Shown here: positions 1-7,103 of the stretch, one piece after another
Layout of the letters: every line of letters begins with the position of its first letter
How positions within the stretch are numbered: position 1 is the first letter of the stretch
Notes under the pieces: model-generated
What the model was told of the DNA's origin: nothing
What the model saw: the letters and a program-made list of their open reading frames with translations, nothing else
The model's database searches: none
Program-made: the position numbers and the translations under genes
Source of the DNA: an uncultured Flavobacteriales bacterium
Lineage (GTDB): Bacteria; Bacteroidota; Bacteroidia; Palsa-965
DNA: 7,960 nucleotides
Direction: 5' to 3'
NCBI GenBank assembly: GCA_946478675.1
Contig: CAMLEF010000215.1
Location: 1-7,960, forward strand

Positions 1-5
1 GGAGT

Positions 6-1604
6 TTACTGGATGATGTACACCATTTCCTGGCACTTCAGCTTTACACCGTCGGCGCCCATCGCTACCACGTCATAGAAGACGACTTTGGTTCCGCGTT
101 TCGAAGCACGAATCGTTTTCTTCGCGTCTTCCGGAATCGCAAATCCGGAGATGTGCTCTCTCGAATATTTCGTTCCGGATTTGTCGGAAATTTCCATGCT
201 GTAGGAGAGCACATTCGCTCTTGCTGCGAAATTGAAATCGTCACCGTATTTGCAGACGAGGCCGATCGAATTGCCGAGCACGTTGGCCTGCGGACGTGAA
301 GTGGTTACGCCGGACGGATACACGATCGGTGTCGGGAGATTCTTCACGCGGAATTCCATCGATCCCATGTTGCGTACTTCACCTTTGTTGTCGGTGACAC
401 TCACGGTGACGTGACACAATCCCGCATGCAATCCGCTGATCATGTATTCGCCGTTGCCGGTGGACCGCATCGTTCCGTTGTCGCAACGCACCTGTGTTTT
501 TTCACTGGGGAAACCAGGTACGGAAACTTTGACCGGGTTTTCGAGACCGGCATACATCACGTTCATTTTTGTTGCGCTCACCGTCATGGCAGGACGCGCT
601 ACAATGTATTCCTGTTTGAACGGAAAATGCATCATCGTTCCTTTCGGCGTTTTCATGTTGATGACGCCTTCATACGACACGATGCCTTCCTGCGAGGTGT
701 TCACGAAATAACGTCCCATGCCGTTCTGCACATTCACGCTGTCGAAGGCGCCGATCATTTTTCCGCTTACGGAATCGTATTTGCCGATGTAGATCTGCGG
801 CGAAAGTGTTTTATTGAACGCGGCGAGAAAAATGTCGGCCTGGTACTGCTCGCCCTGCATGACGTAGTTCGTCTGCGCGATGACGCGTGCGGCTACCGTA
901 TCGAACGGGATGATGTCGGAATCGGTTTCGCGCAGCAACGCATCCACGATATCGGATTCCGCGCCTTTCACGTCGTCCTGGATTTTCGAGAGGATCGTGA
1001 TGTCGGCGGCGAGCGGCGTGTGATAAAACGTTTTCATTTCCCAGGTTCGGAATTCGCCGGCGCCGGGATCGGGCGTTTCGATGTTGAGATGGATCTGCTT
1101 CTGAGCTTCGGGCGAAAGCAGCGCCATCATCGCACCGTGATATGCATTGAGCTTTCCGCGTAATTCGTGCGCCACGCCGTTGGAACCGTCTTCCGCATCG
1201 CCGCAGAGAATGTACGTCGGCTTGTTGTATTCCTCTTTTCCTTCGAGAAACTCCAGCCGCAGCGTGTCCTCTTCTTTATTCTCAAACCCTTCCGATTCGC
1301 GGATGAGCCGCTTCTTCAGCGCATCGAGATAAGCGTTCATCTCTTTCGACAGCTTCCGCGCTTCCTGCGCTTTTTTCCAGTTGTTCACCACGCGCAGCGG
1401 ATCGATGCTTTTCTTCTCATCGAATTTCGCGTACAGCGTATTAATGTCCTTGTCGAAGCTCCTGCCGGTATTCTCCAGCCCGCTGTTCACGGTGACGAAT
1501 GCGTCGAGAATATCCTTGGAAACGTTCAGGGCGAGGATCGCGGTCAGTACTAAGTACATCATCCCGATCATCTTCTGGCGGGGAGAAAGTTTTCCGGAAG
1601 CCAT
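6..1604 (-). CDS. gldM: GldM, type IX secretion / gliding motility motor protein
   Basis: GldM (PorM in Porphyromonas) forms with GldL the inner-membrane, proton-driven motor of the type IX secretion system; its periplasmic part reaches the GldK/GldN ring at the outer membrane. The 532-residue product is close to the family length of slightly over 500. The N-terminus MASGKLSPRQKMIGMMYLVL is the family signature: a short cytoplasmic tail with Arg9, at the position known to interact with GldL, then one transmembrane helix at about residues 13-33. A helical region follows (about 35-225, including FYHTPLAADITILSKIQDD at 193-211), then beta-rich periplasmic domains, with the recognisable MNVMYAGLENPVKVSVPG at 347-364. 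No signal peptide is expected. The ATG at 1604 is chosen because the conserved N-terminus starts there; there is no clear Shine-Dalgarno. The gene is complete, with TAA at 6-8. The usual upstream partner gldL is absent; gldN, if present, lies beyond the left edge. Confidence 0.95.
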   Translation of the reverse strand: MASGKLSPRQKMIGMMYLVLTAILALNVSKDILDAFVTVNSGLENTGRSFDKDINTLYAKFDEKKSIDPLRVVNNWKKAQEARKLSKEMNAYLDALKKRLIRESEGFENKEEDTLRLEFLEGKEEYNKPTYILCGDAEDGSNGVAHELRGKLNAYHGAMMALLSPEAQKQIHLNIETPDPGAGEFRTWEMKTFYHTPLAADITILSKIQDDVKGAESDIVDALLRETDSDIIPFDTVAARVIAQTNYVMQGEQYQADIFLAAFNKTLSPQIYIGKYDSVSGKMIGAFDSVNVQNGMGRYFVNTSQEGIVSYEGVINMKTPKGTMMHFPFKQEYIVARPAMTVSATKMNVMYAGLENPVKVSVPGFPSEKTQVRCDNGTMRSTGNGEYMISGLHAGLCHVTVSVTDNKGEVRNMGSMEFRVKNLPTPIVYPSGVTTSRPQANVLGNSIGLVCKYGDDFNFAARANVLSYSMEISDKSGTKYSREHISGFAIPEDAKKTIRASKRGTKVVFYDVVAMGADGVKLKCQEMVYIIQ

Positions 1605-1688
1605 GGCAATAGGTTTTAGGTTCGACTTGCTTGCTTTTGTCGTCCTAATGCCGCGTTTTTGAAAAAGATACAGGCGTAAGAAAAAATG

Positions 1689-1720
1689 TGCTGATATGCC
1701 GATGAGTCAATATGCCGATG
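1689..1720 (-). repeat. Four-unit octamer tandem repeat, consensus YATYRGCA
   Basis: Read on the minus strand from 1720 to 1689, the sequence is four exact 8-bp units: CATCGGCA, TATTGACT, CATCGGCA, TATCAGCA, then CATTTTTT. Units 1 and 3 are identical, so an 11-bp direct repeat (ATATGCCGATG on the plus strand) recurs at 1694-1704 and 1710-1720 with a 16-bp offset. Similar octamer strings (CACATTAG/CACATCGG type) are familiar to me from Bacteroidota intergenic DNA; that is memory, not a search. No function is known to me. Confidence 0.6.
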
Positions 1721-1740
1721 CGCTCGAAATGCCCGCCCGC

Positions 1741-1767
1741 ATTGAAAAATTGAAGATTGAAAAATTC
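1741..1767 (-). repeat. Heptamer-like repeat block (TTCAATC family), minus orientation
   Basis: The plus strand shows ATTGAAAA, ATTGAAG, ATTGAAAA, ATTC in a row; on the minus strand these are imperfect TTCAATC-type units of 7-8 bp. The same family occurs in the opposite orientation at 2634-2661, on the other side of the lipoprotein gene. It is an imperfect simple repeat, not a coding motif. Confidence 0.55.
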
Positions 1768-1930
1768 TTTCCGGATTACAGACGCGCGAAGACTGCGCAG
1801 GCTCTGCTTCAATCAGGCTAGCTTAGGAAGTCCTAATTCTGGCGGAAACAAAATGAACAGACATCGGTTTCAGTACTTTCATACAGAAACAGGATAGGAA
1901 ATCCCATCTATTCGTAATTAGCTATGGATT

Positions 1931-2479
1931 TTATTTCTTTTTTATAACAAGCATGGAGATGGCGCTTCCGTCAAATTGAAGTATTGCATTTGTACACGTA
2001 GCTGTCATGACGGAAGTCTCATGCCGAAAAAGGTAAAAGTTTTGATCCGCCACACTTTTTCTCTGATAACCACAGTTATTAATTTCATTTTCAATAAAAG
2101 TTTGTAATTGCTTTTTATTGCCGCTTACAGTTATGTTAATATTTGACAGGTATTCGTTTTTGAATTCGAGAAAATATTTATAATGTAAAGGTAACGAATC
2201 AATAGTTGTGTCTATATCAAAGAATATTGATGGAATATCATTTACACTATTTTCGGATCCATAAATAATTTTAGTTGAGTCCAGGCTGGTTGTTATTTCT
2301 TCTATGGGTGTATTTAATTGGTAGTCAAAAATGTTGATCCTGTTTTTGCAGAAAGGTATTTTTCCTTCCGAACAGGAAATAAAGAATAGCAGTAAAATCA
2401 GGTAATATTTTTGGCTTCCTGAGCTCATTCGACCAGTGATATATTTCTTCGCCTTTGACATCTTTATGACCTTTTCCAT
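1931..2479 (-). CDS. Hypothetical lipoprotein, AT-rich gene
   Basis: I do not recognise a family. The product is 182 residues from the ATG at 2479. A lipoprotein signal is visible: charged start, hydrophobic run YYLILLLFFIS and a lipobox Cys at residue 36 (FISC). A 35-residue signal would be long, so the ATG at 2426-2428 (MSSGSQKYYL, giving 165 residues with Cys at 19) is the more natural start; 2459-2461 is also possible. After the Cys comes SEGK, with little of the acidic signature of surface-exported lipoproteins, so the inner leaflet of the outer membrane is as likely as the surface. The mature part has further cysteines (in FCKNR, NNCGY and TATCTNA) that could form disulfides. The DNA is much richer in A+T than gldM or the amidase, suggesting a different origin. 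The gene stands alone between repeat-containing gaps. Confidence 0.72.
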   Translation of the reverse strand: MEKVIKMSKAKKYITGRMSSGSQKYYLILLLFFISCSEGKIPFCKNRINIFDYQLNTPIEEITTSLDSTKIIYGSENSVNDIPSIFFDIDTTIDSLPLHYKYFLEFKNEYLSNINITVSGNKKQLQTFIENEINNCGYQRKSVADQNFYLFRHETSVMTATCTNAILQFDGSAISMLVIKKK

Positions 2480-2494
2480 TGCGCTCTATTTTAC

Positions 2495-2527
2495 TGTTGG
2501 TGTACAATATTAGCTATACCGCCAACA
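2495..2527. repeat. Inverted repeat TGTTGGTG / CGCCAACA upstream of the lipoprotein gene
   Basis: TGTTGGTG at 2495-2502 pairs with CGCCAACA at 2520-2527 across a 17-nt AT-rich loop: eight pairs, one of them a G-T wobble. It sits 16-48 bp before the most upstream ATG of the lipoprotein gene, so it could be an operator, a 5'-leader hairpin or the edge of a mobile unit. The function is unknown. Confidence 0.4.
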
Positions 2528-2633
2528 TTTTAGTGTTTTAACTGCAAAGCCGCGTCCTCGCTGACTATTTACGTGAGGAAAACAAATATCGATGCCCAAA
2601 GTTTATTGACCTGTGATTGCCTAGCGTTAATAC

Positions 2634-2661
2634 TTCAATCTTGAATCTTCAATCTTCATCC
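2634..2661 (+). repeat. Four-unit heptamer tandem repeat, TTCAATC
   Basis: Four 7-bp units in perfect register: TTCAATC, TTGAATC, TTCAATC, TTCATCC. This block is on the plus strand, while the related block at 1741-1767 has the inverse orientation, so the pair brackets the lipoprotein gene. TTCAATC strings between genes are familiar to me from other Bacteroidota, from memory only. Confidence 0.6.
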
Positions 2662-2670
2662 GAAGCCATT

Positions 2671-2706
2671 CTCTAAAAGCACAAAAGCTCCCTTGCGGAA
2701 GCCTTT
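2671..2706 (-). terminator. Probable intrinsic terminator of the three-gene operon
   Basis: On the minus strand just after the propeller stop, AAAGGCTTCC (2706-2697) pairs with GGGAGCTTTT (2692-2683) through a GCAA tetraloop (2696-2693). This gives a 10-bp stem with two G-T wobbles and a GNRA loop, and its 3' side runs into a T-rich tail (TTTTGTGCTTTT). Position and shape fit a rho-independent terminator for transcription leaving 2729. The tail is broken by GTGC, so strength is uncertain. Confidence 0.5.
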
Positions 2707-2728
2707 GCGTTCTTGGTGTCTTTGCGAT
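2703..2728 (-). repeat. CGCAAAG-type intergenic repeat abutting the stop codon
   Basis: On the plus strand the block reads as three related units of about 8-9 bp: CTTTGCGTT, CTTGGTGT, CTTTGCGAT. On the minus strand it reads CGCAAAGACACCAAG and onward. Strings of this kind (AACCGCAAAGACGCAAAG) are common in my memory of Bacteroidota intergenic regions. It touches the propeller gene's TAA at 2729 and supplies part of one terminator arm. Confidence 0.55.
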
Positions 2729-3946
2729 TTATTTCCGGATCACGGGCAAGCTCGTGCTGCTGTTGCCGGCGGTGATGCGGATGAAATACAGTCCGCTGGA
2801 AAACTGCGAAAGGTCCGGGCGGAAGAGCTGCTCGCCGGAAACATTGCCTGCATTTTCGGAAACCAGCACACGGCCGGTCACGTCGGTGATGACGTAGGAA
2901 ACCGTTACACTCTCTTCAAGCTGCAGGCGGATCGTCAATTCATTTTCAAAAGGATTCGGGAAGACTGAAACGTTCAGCGGCTGCTGCGCGATCGTGTGCA
3001 TGCCGGTGATGTCGGCGTGGCTTTTTAAAATGCGGCCGTTGTTTCCACAGATGTATGCAGTCGTGTCGCCGCCGAAAGTAATATCGGTAAGCGAAGACAT
3101 GTCGCCGGGAACGACGTCCGTCATCCAGCTCATGCCGCCGTCGACGGTGCGGTAAACGAAATTCGAATCGCCGCAGATGAGTCCGGTGAAACTGCTGAGG
3201 AAACGCACTTTGTTCAGCGCATCAATGGAAGGAACGCTGAACGTATTCCACGTCATTCCCGCATCGCTCGTCATCACGGCAAGACCATCTTCTCCGACGG
3301 CATAACCAGCGCTTCCGCTAAACGCAACGCCGCGCGCCTGGAAAAATCCGAAATACGGTTGCGTGGAAAGCCGGAACGTATCGCCGTCTGTCGTTGATGC
3401 GAGCAAACCTCCGTCGCCTGCTGCCCAGCCTGCGGTCGCCTGCGAAAAATAAAGATCACGCACCGGCAGCGTCGCGTTCGAATCGGCGAGGAGCGTGTCC
3501 CAGGTAGCGCCGTTGTCATTGCTGCGGAAAATATTGCCCTGCGATCCGCCGGCGAAAATTGTTGCCGCAGCAGGATAGGAAACGGAAAGCAGGTCCTGCG
3601 ACGTAAATGCCGTAACCGCGCTCCACGTTGCGCCGCCGTCGGTGGTTTTCAGCACCACACCGTTATCGCCGGTGATCACGCCGTTCATCGCATCGAAGAA
3701 ACGAATGCTGTTCAGCGCGCCGAGTCCCGACGGAAATGCCGGAGCGCTCCAGCTGTTGCCGCCGTTCGTGGTGCGCAGCAGCGTGGCGGAAGTTCCCGCA
3801 CTGTCGACACCGACCACCATTCCGCTATCGCGCGAAGTGAAGCAGATGCCGCGGAAACCGGCGTGCGTTCCGGTGACAAGCGTATCCCATTGCGCAGAAA
3901 CGGCGATGGAAGAAAGTGCGAATAAAGTGAAGAGTAATTTTTTCAT
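2729..3946 (-). CDS. Secreted beta-propeller (YCF48/BNR-like) with T9SS type A sorting domain
   Basis: This 405-residue protein is predicted to be exported by Sec and then the T9SS, and released or attached at the cell surface. MKKLLFTLFALSSIAVSAQ is a typical signal peptide, with cleavage likely before Gln19. Six Asp-box motifs follow at regular 41-43 residue steps: TTNGGNSW (59-66), TTDGGATW (101-108), SNDNGATW (142-149), the degenerate TTDGDTF (185-191), TSDAGMTW (226-233) and TVDGGMSW (267-274). A seventh blade, around GNNGRILKSH (301-310), lacks a clear box. This is the YCF48/sialidase-like propeller fold; no catalytic residues can be assigned and the ligand is unknown. Residues about 326-405 are the sorting domain, starting VSVFPNPFENELTI and ending GLYFIRITAG through PVIRK. 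The ATG is 30 bp after the amidase stop, which suggests one transcript. No Shine-Dalgarno is obvious. Confidence 0.92.
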   Translation of the reverse strand: MKKLLFTLFALSSIAVSAQWDTLVTGTHAGFRGICFTSRDSGMVVGVDSAGTSATLLRTTNGGNSWSAPAFPSGLGALNSIRFFDAMNGVITGDNGVVLKTTDGGATWSAVTAFTSQDLLSVSYPAAATIFAGGSQGNIFRSNDNGATWDTLLADSNATLPVRDLYFSQATAGWAAGDGGLLASTTDGDTFRLSTQPYFGFFQARGVAFSGSAGYAVGEDGLAVMTSDAGMTWNTFSVPSIDALNKVRFLSSFTGLICGDSNFVYRTVDGGMSWMTDVVPGDMSSLTDITFGGDTTAYICGNNGRILKSHADITGMHTIAQQPLNVSVFPNPFENELTIRLQLEESVTVSYVITDVTGRVLVSENAGNVSGEQLFRPDLSQFSSGLYFIRITAGNSSTSLPVIRK

Positions 3947-3976
3947 GAAGGCAAAAGTAACGGTTGCGTTTCGTCT

Positions 3977-6900
3977 TTAACGTTTGATGACTGGCATTGT
4001 ATGCACCGAATTGCCGCAGGTGAAGCGGAGCATATACATTCCCGGCGACAATGTGCTTCCGTCGATCTGCAGCGTGTGCGTGCCGGAGACTTGTTCCTCG
4101 TCGGTAAGCAGGATCGCGCGGCCGCCGGCGTCGTACAGCGTAATGTGCACGTGCGTGGCCTGCGGAAGCTGGTACGTGATCAGCGCATTTTGTAAACGGG
4201 TTCGGCGCGGCATTTACGGTGAATCCGTCTTCGAACTGCAGCACGTTGGTCGTGAGATCGACCAGCACGCCGTCGCTCGTGTAACGCTGCGTGATCAATC
4301 CTGCGCCATTTTCTGCGCGCACGGAGAAATAATACCATTGGCCCGTCTGCAGCGGCAACGCAGTGAGCGCAACGGTATCATAACCCCAGTTACTATTCCA
4401 GGCGACCACATCGGAATCACCAGCGGTGGTGCCGAGCGCGTAATAATATCTTGCGAGGCCGGAATTCGGATCGGAAGAAGCGCTCCAGTTCGCAGCGAGG
4501 TCCGTCGGCGAAGTGGAAAGGTCGATGTCGGCAGCAACGCCGTCGTTGATCGTATCGATCGGCAGCGGAACGGTCCAGTCGACATTCACATCCTGGTAAG
4601 CGACGGCTGAGAGATTGTCCGCCGAATCACGCACGATGGATTTCACACGTCCTGCCGGCGTCGACGGGTTGACGTTCTGGTAGCGGATGTCGCACGAAGC
4701 GCAGTTGCCGACGTTCACCGTCACTGCAGCATTCGAATAACGCGAGCGGTACACTTTGAAATTGTTCACCTGCCAGTTCGCATCGCCGCTGCGGAAGGAA
4801 ACGTACGCGCCATTGCTGTACGGCGAAGCGTCCGTCCATGAACCTACGAACGCATTGTCCTGGTACACGTCGATCTCGCCGGTGATGCGATCGTAGATCA
4901 CTTTCCAATCGTACCATTGACCGGCGTTCACCGTCATCGGTACGGAGTTCTCCAACGTAAACACGTCGTTCACGACTTTGTAGAATTCGCACGCGCTCTG
5001 ATCGACGCGGAACCACACGAAATACGAATTGCCGCGGTTCACGCCTGCGCCATTGTCGGAGCAGAAGTGAAAACCAGCGCGGCGGTTGTTGCCGGTGCCG
5101 TCGATCTTGCCGGCCCAGTTGTACAGGTATTTGTTGGAAAGGTTTTGCGTGAGCGGTGCGTAGATGTTCGTGTTGGTATTTGTTTCGTCGCTTTGTTCGA
5201 GCACGCCGTTGTTCGTGGCCCAGGTACCGCTGGCGATCGTCCAGTCGGGATGGATCGTCGCGAGATCGAAATTATCACTGAAGAAGCCGCGGGAATTATT
5301 CGCGCGCCAATCAGAGCCATCGTAGTCGATCACCTGGTAAAAGCTTTTCTCGAGACCGCTTCCGCCGGCATTATCCGCTTCGGAAAAGTTCGCGGAGAAA
5401 TTTCCCGTCTGCCAGCTGCCGTTCACGCTCACGGTGGTGCTGGGCGCCGTAACGTCGGTGTTGACGACGTTGATCGTGCTTTGCCAGGAAGCGTTCCAGC
5501 CGCTGGCGTTCGTCGCGCAGTCGGAGCGGAATTCAAACGTGAGCGATCCGCCGCTGGACGTGATCGTTCCGGGATTATTCGTCCCGGTGTAATAACCGAT
5601 GAGCGGTGCATTGATGCTCGCGCCGTCGTAGATGAAAAGATAATCCCAGGTGTTCTCGAGCGAGAAGCTGCTGAAGGAGATCGTAACCGAGGTTGCATTT
5701 GCCGGCGCAATCGTCCAGATGCTGCGTTCGTCGTCACTGTAATTTGCGCTGGCGCCGCCGCTGTCGTAGAAATTACCGGTGGCGGTGGTGAGCGTTGTCG
5801 CTGCGGGCGGGTTGTTGTTGACGAGCCGGTAGAAATAATCCCAATCCCAGTTCGGGCCGGGATCGTTGTGCGTCTGGTTCGGGTAATGCTGGTGACCTTT
5901 CACTTTGGTACACGCGCCGGGAATGCTGCTTTGATTGTAGTACGTCGTGTGCAGCCAGGGCCACCAACCCGTGCGCAGCGGATCGATGCCGTTGCTGGTG
6001 CAGATGTCGCGGACGAGCGCGGCGGAAGAAGTATACATCGCGTTCGTGTACCAGCCGCTTTGCGAAGCGTAACCTTCATGCTCGATACCGACGGTATACG
6101 GATTTTCGCTGCCGACGTGCCAGGCTTTGTTTGCTTCGAGCACCATCTGCGTGATCTGCCCGTCGCTGGAGCGCACGACGTAATGCGCGGAAACGCTGGC
6201 GTTGCAGTTCTGGAACCAGGAGATGCAGCTGGAGTACGTGCCTTCGATGTCGTGGATTGTAACCGCGGATATGAGTGTGCCGTTGCGCGAGCTGTAATTG
6301 CAGGAAGGCGCGGCGACCCAGAGCGCGGGGCCGTAGTCGGCGGATTGAATGGAAGGATCGCTGCCGGTGCGGTACGTATTGCCGTGCTCGTCGGTAATGC
6401 TGTTTTTGCCGATGGTAACTTTTCCGGCAGAGAGGATCTTGTAATTGTTTTCGCCGAAGATCTTTTTTAGATCGTAATTCGCCTGCGGGAAATGGTAAAA
6501 CGACGCGTAACGTTCGTCATTCATGAAGGAGAATACCGAATAGAGAAAGCTGTTCTTGCAGAATTCGTTGACCTCGGTGTAATCATGCGGCAATTCGGAA
6601 AGATGCACGATCGCGCTTTTCAGGCGAAGTGCGCGATCATTACCGAACGAATGTTTTGCGGGCTGTGACAATTCTTGATTCAGCGCTTTCGCATAAGCGA
6701 GTATGTTTTTCCGCGGATCAGATTTAATCTCGTCGGCAGTAAAACCGGAAGCTTCGGCAACCGTCAGCAGGTTGTTGCGGAACCAGCCTTTGCCGTCTTC
6801 CATCAATCCCATGACGCCATACGCATGCGGCATGCCGATGCAGCTTTCCTGGTCGGCGTCGGTGAGGTGCGCGAAGCGGGTGTTCGTGAATGCGACCGCT

Positions 6901-7052
6901 TCGAGCACACCCCGGGGAATGTTCGGGTAGCGCGAATACGCTTCGTTGAAATGCGCTGCGTACGGATTGGCGGGAAGCGTTTCTTGACGCTGCGCGAAAA
7001 GCGAAAACGGAAGGAGAAACGCGGAAAGAAGAAGGAGTAGCAACCTGTTCAT
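3977..7052 (-). CDS. Modular secreted peptidoglycan amidase (Amidase_2/PGRP) with T9SS sorting domain, frameshifted
   Basis: Predicted N-acetylmuramoyl-L-alanine amidase, cutting the lactyl-peptide bond of peptidoglycan outside the cell. Residues from ATG 7052: signal peptide MNRLLLLLLSAFLLPFSLFA (1-20); lysozyme/SLT-like domain (about 35-130; YGVMGLM at 78-84) with Asn57 where the catalytic Glu is expected; Amidase_2 domain (about 240-412) with likely zinc ligands His267 (TIHD), His387 (KGHQHY) and Asp397 (HNDPGPNWDW) and catalytic Glu324 (GIEHEG); CUB-like domain (423-523; WDYLFIYDG); Ig-like stretch (about 533-590) interrupted by a concanavalin/LamG-like domain (590-770) and resuming to about 828; fibronectin-III-like domain (830-932); T9SS sorting domain (about 945-1024, ending PVIKR). 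An extra A at 4188-4191 breaks the frame after Thr954; the span given is the restored 1024-residue gene. Read literally, the frame runs into the next gene to 3825 and lacks the sorting domain. ATG 7052 is preferred over 7085 because the signal peptide begins there. Bacteriolytic attack and wall turnover are both possible roles. Confidence 0.88.
4188..4191 (-). other. Single-base frameshift in the amidase gene
   Basis: The minus strand reads TTT ACA AAA TGC GCT. The frame upstream encodes the conserved sorting-domain start NAAPNPFT, and the conserved continuation NALITYQLPQATHVHITLYD is one base out of frame. Removing one A from the run of four gives TTT ACA AAT GCG CTG and a continuous domain. 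The cause may be a real mutation, a consensus error or, less likely, programmed +1 shifting. Confidence 0.9.
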
Positions 7053-7103
7053 GCGTTGTTTTTTAAGGGAACAATAGTAAACCAATTTTCCGCTGCGCCC
7101 GGA

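Larger units (their letters stand above)
1605..1930. other. Repeat-bearing intergenic region upstream of gldM
   Basis: This 326-bp gap separates the lipoprotein stop from the gldM start. It holds two short tandem-repeat blocks, listed separately, and a small inverted repeat TTAGGA-AG-TCCTAA at 1823-1836. The gldM promoter should be here. The best resemblance to the Bacteroidota -7 box (TAnnTTTG) on the minus strand is TATCTTTT at 1663-1670, but I see no matching -33 element, so it is only a candidate. I see no remnant of gldL and no convincing terminator for the lipoprotein gene. Confidence 0.6.
2480..2728. other. AT-rich intergenic region with hairpin, heptamer array and terminator
   Basis: This gap between the propeller stop and the lipoprotein start contains, from left to right, an inverted repeat at 2495-2527, a heptamer array at 2634-2661 and a hairpin terminator overlapping a CGCAAAG-type repeat at 2671-2728. 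On the minus strand TAATATTG (2505-2512), 26 bp before the 2479 ATG, resembles the Bacteroidota -7 box with one mismatch, but no -33 element lies at proper spacing. No gene is seen in it. Confidence 0.5.

Noticed and set aside
411..1163. Open frame of 250 codons on the plus strand opposite gldM
   Set aside because: His/Arg/Val-rich antisense shadow; gldM is well supported over the same bases.
1689..1767. CRISPR array from the repeated octamers and heptamers
   Set aside because: The units are far too short and contiguous, without unique spacers, and no cas gene is present.
1696..1821. Plus-strand ORF of 41 codons (MPMSQYADALEMPARIEK...)
   Set aside because: Its first half is a translation of the two tandem-repeat blocks, it has no ribosome-binding signal and I recognise no family; probably chance.
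1823..1836. Small inverted repeat TTAGGA-AG-TCCTAA as a terminator
   Set aside because: The loop would be only two bases and no T-run follows on either strand.
2495..2527. Integron attC-like site
   Set aside because: The arms resemble attC in general form, but the required order and bases (RYYYAAC first, GTTRRRY last) are not met and no integrase is present.
3825..3976. Literal C-terminal extension of the amidase frame into the next gene
   Set aside because: The sequence after the frameshift is Arg/His-rich with no domain and overlaps the propeller start, while the alternative frame encodes a full sorting domain ending at 3977.
4917..6470. Long open frame of 517 codons on the plus strand
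   Set aside because: It lies wholly antisense to the amidase, whose domains and motifs are clear. Its translation is Val/Arg/Ala-rich without recognisable motifs, as expected for a shadow of GC-rich coding DNA.
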